A stretch of 27,509 nt of DNA from the NCBI GenBank assembly GCA_002399565.1, contig DHDW01000024.1, positions 82,748-110,256 of the forward strand, given 5' to 3'. This DNA is from Bacteroidales bacterium UBA4866 (lineage in GTDB: Bacteria; Bacteroidota; Bacteroidia; Bacteroidales; P3). Both the position numbers and the translations under genes were made by a program. The notes beneath the pieces are model-generated. The model was not told the origin of the DNA. It made no database searches and saw only the letters and a list, made by a program, of their open reading frames with translations. Positions 23,705-27,509 of this stretch are shown here, piece after piece. Numbering within the stretch: position 1 is the stretch's first letter; the number at the start of each line of letters is the position of its first letter.

Positions 23705-25354
23705 TTATGCGATCCAGTTCTTTATATCTTCTTCAACGGTTGAGATGCCGCCAATTCCGAAGTTTTGTACCAAAACGTTAACTACGTTTGGAGAAAGGAA
23801 TGCTGGAAGTGTTGGTCCTAAGTGGATGTTTTTCACTCCTAAGGATAGTAGTGCTAAGAGTACGATTACTGCTTTTTGTTCGTACCAAGCAATATTATAA
23901 ATTATTGGTAATTGGTTTACGTCTTCCAATCCGAATGCGTCTTTAAGGGCTAATGCTATAACAACAAGGGAATAGCTGTCGTTACATTGACCTGCATCCA
24001 ATACTCTTGGGATTCCTCCTATGTCGCCAAGTGGTAATTTATTGTAGCGATACTTTGCACATCCTGCGGTTAGGATTACAGAGTCTTGAGGAAGGGCTTC
24101 TGCAAATTCGGTGTAGTATGATCTTGATTTCATTCTTCCGTCGCATCCTGCCATAACCACAAATTTCTTTATAGCTCCTTGTTTTACTGCGTCAATAACC
24201 TTGTCTGCCAATTGCAATACTTGGTGGTGAGCAAAACCTGCTATTAATTCTCCTTTTTCAAACTCTTGAGGTGGTTGGCATTGTTTTGCCATTGCTATAA
24301 CTGGAGAGAAGTCTTTTTGTTTACCTTGTTCTCTTGGTGCAATGTGGATTGCTCCTGGCAAGCCTGCACTTCCTGTTGTGAAGATTTTGCCTATGTAGTT
24401 TGCGTCAGCCTTTGGTGGAACAATACAATTGGTTGTGAAAAGAATTGGTCCATTAAATGTTGAGAATTCTTCCTTTTGATGCCACCATGAGCCACCATAG
24501 TTTCCTACGAAGTTAGGATATTTCTTGAAGAAAGGATAAGAATTTGCTGGAAGCATTTCACCGTGAGTGTAAACGTCAACTCCTGTTCCTTGGGTTTGTT
24601 CCAAAAGTTCTTCAAGGTCTTTTAGGTCATGACCAGAGATAAGGATACCAGGATTATTTCTAACGCCAAGATTAACTTTGGTTATCTCAGGATTGCCATA
24701 GGTTGTTGTATTAGCCTTATCCAAAAGAGCCATACCTTTCACTCCTGCTGAACCAACCTTAAGTACCATTGCAGTAAGTTCATCAGCTGACAAATCATGA
24801 GAAGACACTGCATAAAGAGCTTCTTCCATAACCAAATAAATTTCATCATCCTCGAAGTTAAGATTTAGAGCATGCTCAACATAAGCAGCCAAACCCTTAA
24901 CACCATATACTATAAGCTGTTTTAAAGAGCGAACATCCTCATTAGTTTCACTCAAAATCCCAACTTTATCGTTGAAAGAAAGGTAGTCGTGTTGTTCCAC
25001 CTTAAACCAAATTTCGTCCATTTCAGGAAGTGCAACCCCGTTTTCCTTAGCATAAGCAATAAGCTCATCCTTATGAGAGAAAGTCTTAGCAATTTTAGCC
25101 TTTAGAGCATTATCATCAAAGTTAGCGTTGGTGATTGTAGAGAAAAGAGCATCTAAGATAAGGTGCTCAGCATCCTTGCAAGCCAAACCTTTTTCTCTTA
25201 ATTTATAATTTACAGCAGCTAATCCTCTTGTTGCATACATTAGCATATCCATAAATCTGGCAGTTTGTGGTTCCTTACCGCAAACACCCTTAATTGTACA
25301 GCCTTTATTGCCCGCTGTCTCTTGGCATTGAAAACAAAACATTTGTGCATCCAT
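23705..25354 (-). CDS. hcp: Hydroxylamine reductase / hybrid cluster protein
   Basis: 549 residues, the length of class I Hcp. The N-terminal cubane ligands are C7, C10, C19 and C25 ([19 protein letters not shown]). All eight ligands of the hybrid cluster are present: H242, E266, C310, C404, C432, C457, E492 and K494, each offset by two from the Desulfovibrio numbering; C404 corresponds to the persulfide Cys. The enzyme reduces hydroxylamine in vitro and acts on nitric oxide in vivo, protecting anaerobes from nitrosative stress. The start could also be Met5, where related proteins begin. It is divergent from a Crp/Fnr-type regulator, with a clear dyad in between, and ends in a strong terminator. 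Confidence 0.97.
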   Translation of the reverse strand: MDAQMFCFQCQETAGNKGCTIKGVCGKEPQTARFMDMLMYATRGLAAVNYKLREKGLACKDAEHLILDALFSTITNANFDDNALKAKIAKTFSHKDELIAYAKENGVALPEMDEIWFKVEQHDYLSFNDKVGILSETNEDVRSLKQLIVYGVKGLAAYVEHALNLNFEDDEIYLVMEEALYAVSSHDLSADELTAMVLKVGSAGVKGMALLDKANTTTYGNPEITKVNLGVRNNPGILISGHDLKDLEELLEQTQGTGVDVYTHGEMLPANSYPFFKKYPNFVGNYGGSWWHQKEEFSTFNGPILFTTNCIVPPKADANYIGKIFTTGSAGLPGAIHIAPREQGKQKDFSPVIAMAKQCQPPQEFEKGELIAGFAHHQVLQLADKVIDAVKQGAIKKFVVMAGCDGRMKSRSYYTEFAEALPQDSVILTAGCAKYRYNKLPLGDIGGIPRVLDAGQCNDSYSLVVIALALKDAFGLEDVNQLPIIYNIAWYEQKAVIVLLALLSLGVKNIHLGPTLPAFLSPNVVNVLVQNFGIGGISTVEEDIKNWIA

Positions 25355-25380
25355 AATAATTTTCTATTTTAATTATGGTG

Positions 25381-25388
25381 CAAAAATA
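25381..25388 (-). promoter_or_regulatory. -7 element of hcp
   Basis: TATTTTTG followed by CACC on the minus strand, 26 nt before the hcp ATG. No TTTG is found at -33; the dyad at 25407-25428 is centred 33 bp upstream of the element's centre, near -40. Confidence 0.75.
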
Positions 25389-25406
25389 CAGCCTCAATGA
25401 AGAAAG

Positions 25407-25428
25407 TTTTGTAATAAAAGTTACAAAA
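25407..25428. promoter_or_regulatory. Crp/Fnr-type operator between hcp and its regulator gene
   Basis: TTTTGTAA-N6-TTACAAAA, a perfect 8+8 bp dyad and the classic 22-bp size for a Crp/Fnr dimer. For hcp it lies at about -40 (class II activator position). For the regulator gene its centre is only 27 bp from that gene's -7 centre, overlapping the -33 region, which suggests autoregulation. Confidence 0.82.
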
Positions 25429-25440
25429 AGGAATTTTTTT

Positions 25441-25448
25441 TATATTTG
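25441..25448 (+). promoter_or_regulatory. -7 element of the regulator gene
   Basis: TATATTTG followed by CACT and then ATG. It ends 4 nt before the start codon, so the transcript is probably leaderless. Confidence 0.65.
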
Positions 25449-25452
25449 CACT

Positions 25453-26124
25453 ATGGAAAATTTGAATCAATGTATGCTCTTCTCAGGAATGAGCGAAGAA
25501 GAAATTCATAAGGTTATAGGTCAGAAATTGGGCATTAGAACCTACAAAAACGGAGATAAAGTTATTTCACAAGGAGATGATTGTAATTATCTTTATATTA
25601 TTTTGGAGGGTGAGGTTTCCAATTCAATGTCTCACGTTAGCGGGAAAAACATGTATATAGAAAGCATTAGTGCCCCAGGAGTTTTAGCTCCAGCAATTCT
25701 TTATGCAGAGATAAATAAATTTCCTGTAGATGCAACTGCCGTTGGCACAGTTAGGATTCTTCCCATTCCAAGAGTAGAATTTACCTATATGCTTCAGCGT
25801 ACACCTAAGCTGCTTTTGAATTTCCTTCAAATGATTTCCGATAGAGGAGCTTTTCTTTCTACAAAGATTCGTTCCCTAAGCTTTGGAACAATAAAAAGTA
25901 GGATTGCAGGCTATTTGCTTGAGATTGCAGCGCAACACGGCTCATTAGAATTTAAAATTAAACACACTCAACAAGAATTGGCAAATATGTTTGGAGTTAC
26001 ACGTCCAGCCCTTTCCAAAACAATAAAGGAAATGATTGATGAGGGTTTAATTGAATCTAATCAAAAGAGCTATATTATCACCAATAAGAGAGAACTCTAT
26101 AGATTATTTAGAGACAAGAACTAA
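25453..26124 (+). CDS. hcpR: Crp/Fnr-family regulator, HcpR-like
   Basis: 223 residues from the Met at 25453 (MENLNQCMLFSGMSEEEI, the normal family N-terminus). An in-frame ATG at 25375 would swallow both promoters and the operator, so I reject it. Residues 20-110 form the cNMP-type beta-barrel sensor, 110-140 the dimer helix, and 172-191 the winged helix-turn-helix (TQQELANMFGVTRPALSKTI). Only C7 and C44 occur in the sensor part, so it lacks an Fnr-type 4Fe-4S site; HcpR proteins sense NO through haem, but no haem ligand can be assigned here. Divergence from hcp and the two matching dyads make it the likely activator of hcp and the iron-sulfur gene. Confidence 0.88.
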   Translation: MENLNQCMLFSGMSEEEIHKVIGQKLGIRTYKNGDKVISQGDDCNYLYIILEGEVSNSMSHVSGKNMYIESISAPGVLAPAILYAEINKFPVDATAVGTVRILPIPRVEFTYMLQRTPKLLLNFLQMISDRGAFLSTKIRSLSFGTIKSRIAGYLLEIAAQHGSLEFKIKHTQQELANMFGVTRPALSKTIKEMIDEGLIESNQKSYIITNKRELYRLFRDKN

Positions 26125-26133
26125 AAAAGAGCT

Positions 26134-26643
26134 ATGACAAGACTCAAGGCTGATTTCTACTGCAAGAATGCTTTGGAAATGGCTCCACTACTTATCGGGA
26201 AATTGCTTTGCAGGAAGATAGGCAAAGAAACCATTAAGCTAAGGATAACAGAAACCGAAAGCTATTATGGAATAGAGGATACTGCTTCTCACGCACATAA
26301 AGGCAAAACCCAAAGGAATGAGCCTATGTTTGAAAAAGGAGGTATTACATATATATACCTTTGCTATGGAGTACATAATTTACTTAATATTGTTAGCGGA
26401 GAAAAAGATAATCCCGAAGCAGTTTTGATTAGAGGAGTTGAAGGCTATAATGGTCCTGGCAAACTAACAAAGGCTTTTCAAATAACAAGAGAGCTTAACA
26501 AAGAAGACCTTTCCAAAAGTAAAGAGATTTGGATTGAGGACGATGGAAAAAAATTAAATTATATTCAAACCCCGAGAATAGGAATTAACTATGCTTCTGA
26601 GGAGTTTCGCAATAAAAATTGGCGTTTTCTCGTTAAAGATTAG
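26134..26643 (+). CDS. mpg: 3-methyladenine DNA glycosylase (AAG/MPG type)
   Basis: 169 residues, somewhat shorter than the usual 180-200. It removes alkylated and deaminated purines, including hypoxanthine, from DNA. Family signatures: RITETESYYG with the catalytic Glu at 42, ASHAHKGKTQRN, MFEKGGITYIYLCYG and NGPGKLTKAF. The start lies 9 nt after the regulator gene stop, so the two are probably co-transcribed. Repair of deaminated bases would suit a nitrosative-stress module, but that link is inference from position only. Confidence 0.92.
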   Translation: MTRLKADFYCKNALEMAPLLIGKLLCRKIGKETIKLRITETESYYGIEDTASHAHKGKTQRNEPMFEKGGITYIYLCYGVHNLLNIVSGEKDNPEAVLIRGVEGYNGPGKLTKAFQITRELNKEDLSKSKEIWIEDDGKKLNYIQTPRIGINYASEEFRNKNWRFLVKD

Positions 26644-26663
26644 CAATAAAGAGAAATATATAT

Positions 26664-26671
26664 TATCTTTG
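26664..26671 (+). promoter_or_regulatory. -7 element of the ferritin gene
   Basis: TATCTTTG, 44 nt before the ATG, with an A-rich leader and no Shine-Dalgarno sequence. No clear -33 box. Confidence 0.65.
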
Positions 26672-26715
26672 TAGCGTTAAATAAAATAATTTAAACAATT
26701 TAAAACAAAAATATT

Positions 26716-27231
26716 ATGTTAAGCAAGAAATTAGAAGAAGCATTAAACGCTCAAATAAACGCTGAATTTTGGTCAGCATACCTTTATTTATCAATGAGTG
26801 CAGACTTTGCATCAAAAGGATTACCAGGATTTGCAAATTGGATGGAAATTCAATTCAAGGAAGAACAAGACCATGCAATGAAGTTCTTAAATTATATCCT
26901 TTCAAGAGGAGGAAAAGTGGAATTGAAACCTATTGCAAAGGTTGAAAAATCATGGAAATCACCTCTTGCAGCTTTTAAAAGCACTTTAGAACACGAACAA
27001 GTTGTAACAAAGCTTATCAATGACCTTTATGCACTTGCAACTGAAGAAAAAGACTATGCAACACAATCAATGTTGAAATGGTTTATTGACGAACAAGTTG
27101 AAGAAGAAGAAAATGCTCAAGCATTGATTGATACACTAACTCTTTTAGATGGAAACGGATATGGAATTTATCAATTAGATAAAGAACTTGCAGCAAGAGT
27201 ATATACTCCAATTCCTGCAACAGCACAATAA
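26716..27231 (+). CDS. ftnA: Bacterial ferritin (non-haem)
   Basis: 171 residues, a four-helix bundle plus a short fifth helix. It oxidises Fe(II) and stores it as ferric mineral in a 24-mer shell. The ferroxidase centre is complete: E17, Y24, E50, H53, E94, Q127 and E130, the same numbering as E. coli FtnA. There is no haem-ligating Met, so it is not a bacterioferritin. It has its own promoter and terminator, making it a single-gene transcript. It is next to an iron-sulfur and NO-response module, which may be coincidence. Confidence 0.96.
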   Translation: MLSKKLEEALNAQINAEFWSAYLYLSMSADFASKGLPGFANWMEIQFKEEQDHAMKFLNYILSRGGKVELKPIAKVEKSWKSPLAAFKSTLEHEQVVTKLINDLYALATEEKDYATQSMLKWFIDEQVEEEENAQALIDTLTLLDGNGYGIYQLDKELAARVYTPIPATAQ

Positions 27232-27256
27232 AGAAATTAACAATACTAAATAAGTT

Positions 27257-27286
27257 AAGACGTGGTTTATATCACGTCTTTTTTTG
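27257..27286 (+). terminator. Terminator of the ferritin gene
   Basis: AAGACGTG (27257-27264) pairs with CACGTCTT (27273-27280), extendable by two pairs to a 4-nt loop, and is followed by TTTTTG. It lies 26 nt after the stop. Confidence 0.9.
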
Positions 27287-27364
27287 TTTACTTATGCCTC
27301 ATCAAACCTAACTTAAAACCACTAAATCCCTATTTCAATCTCACTAATCTTCTTTTAATTTTAG

Positions 27365-27467
27365 TATAATGCCATTATATCCTCCATATAATGCCATTAA
27401 ACCACAAGTATAACCGCATTAAACCAACAATATAATGCCATTATACTGAGAATATAATGGCATTATA
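27365..27467. repeat. Palindrome array, five units, exact 22-nt pitch (TATAATG-C/G-CATTATA)
   Basis: Units begin at 27365, 27387, 27409, 27431 and 27453, every step 22 nt. Units 1 and 4 are perfect TATAATGCCATTATA, unit 2 differs at its end, unit 3 has three central changes, and unit 5 has centre G, so it is inverted. Units 4 and 5 pair over 15 bp with a 7-nt loop. The array lies after the ferritin terminator; from 27468 to the window end nothing further is recognised. Confidence 0.88.
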
Positions 27468-27509
27468 TTATTTCTAAACAAGGATTAAATATCATTGTTG
27501 TCCGGTAAA

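Noticed and set aside
25375..25452. Upstream in-frame extension of the Crp/Fnr-type regulator
   Set aside because: It would cover the operator and the gene's own -7 element, and adds residues not found in the family; 25453 gives the normal N-terminus.
22682..26643. Recently acquired island around hcp
   Set aside because: Base composition and promoter type match the rest of the window, and no transposase, integrase or flanking repeats were seen despite the adjacent tRNA gene.

Overview
The window is AT-rich (roughly one third G+C by eye) and comes from an anaerobic member of the Bacteroidota, probably Bacteroidales. The promoters are of the TAnnTTTG type, Shine-Dalgarno sequences are absent before the starts, and the gene content (Na+-translocating NQR, a zinc-dependent glutaminyl cyclase of the M28 fold, two OmpH-like chaperones after bamA, Hcp) fits that group. 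Almost every coding region is a recognisable housekeeping or redox gene.

Layout. 1-840: 3' end of a GH29 alpha-L-fucosidase with a PA14-like insert (+ strand). 1262-7051: complete nqrABCDEF operon on the minus strand with its own promoter and terminator. 7549-16801: a tightly packed ten-gene minus-strand operon, read as rbfA, a LolC/E-type permease, cysS, glutaminyl cyclase lipoprotein, Cys-rich lipoprotein, lpxK, purine nucleoside phosphorylase, Nif3-like, zinc-ribbon coiled coil, pyrC. It ends in a clear terminator. 17514-22038 (+): uppS, bamA and two OmpH/Skp-like periplasmic chaperones, linking lipid carrier synthesis to outer-membrane assembly. 22124-22205: tRNA-Leu(UAG) with a textbook promoter and terminator. 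22682-26643: a nitrosative-stress module made of an iron-sulfur protein gene and hcp (both minus), a divergent Crp/Fnr-type regulator and a 3-methyladenine DNA glycosylase (both plus). 26716-27231: ferritin with its own promoter and terminator.

Two observations stand out. First, a dyad TTTTGTAA-N6-TTACAAAA lies between hcp and the regulator gene, and a second dyad TGTAA-N6-TTACA lies before the iron-sulfur protein gene. Both are centred exactly 33 bp upstream of the centre of a TAnnTTTG element, the spacing expected of a class II activator site. This ties the iron-sulfur protein to Hcp as one small regulon. Second, five gaps between genes carry short tandem arrays with a 21-23 nt pitch. In four of them the unit is a near-perfect palindrome, and its sequence is different at each locus. 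Neighbouring units often face in opposite directions, so they can pair into perfect hairpins with loops of about 6-8 nt. Two other gaps carry a 9-nt CTTAAGG-type repeat. These arrays fit no standard class such as CRISPR, IS or a classical dispersed REP family, and they are the least explained part of the window.
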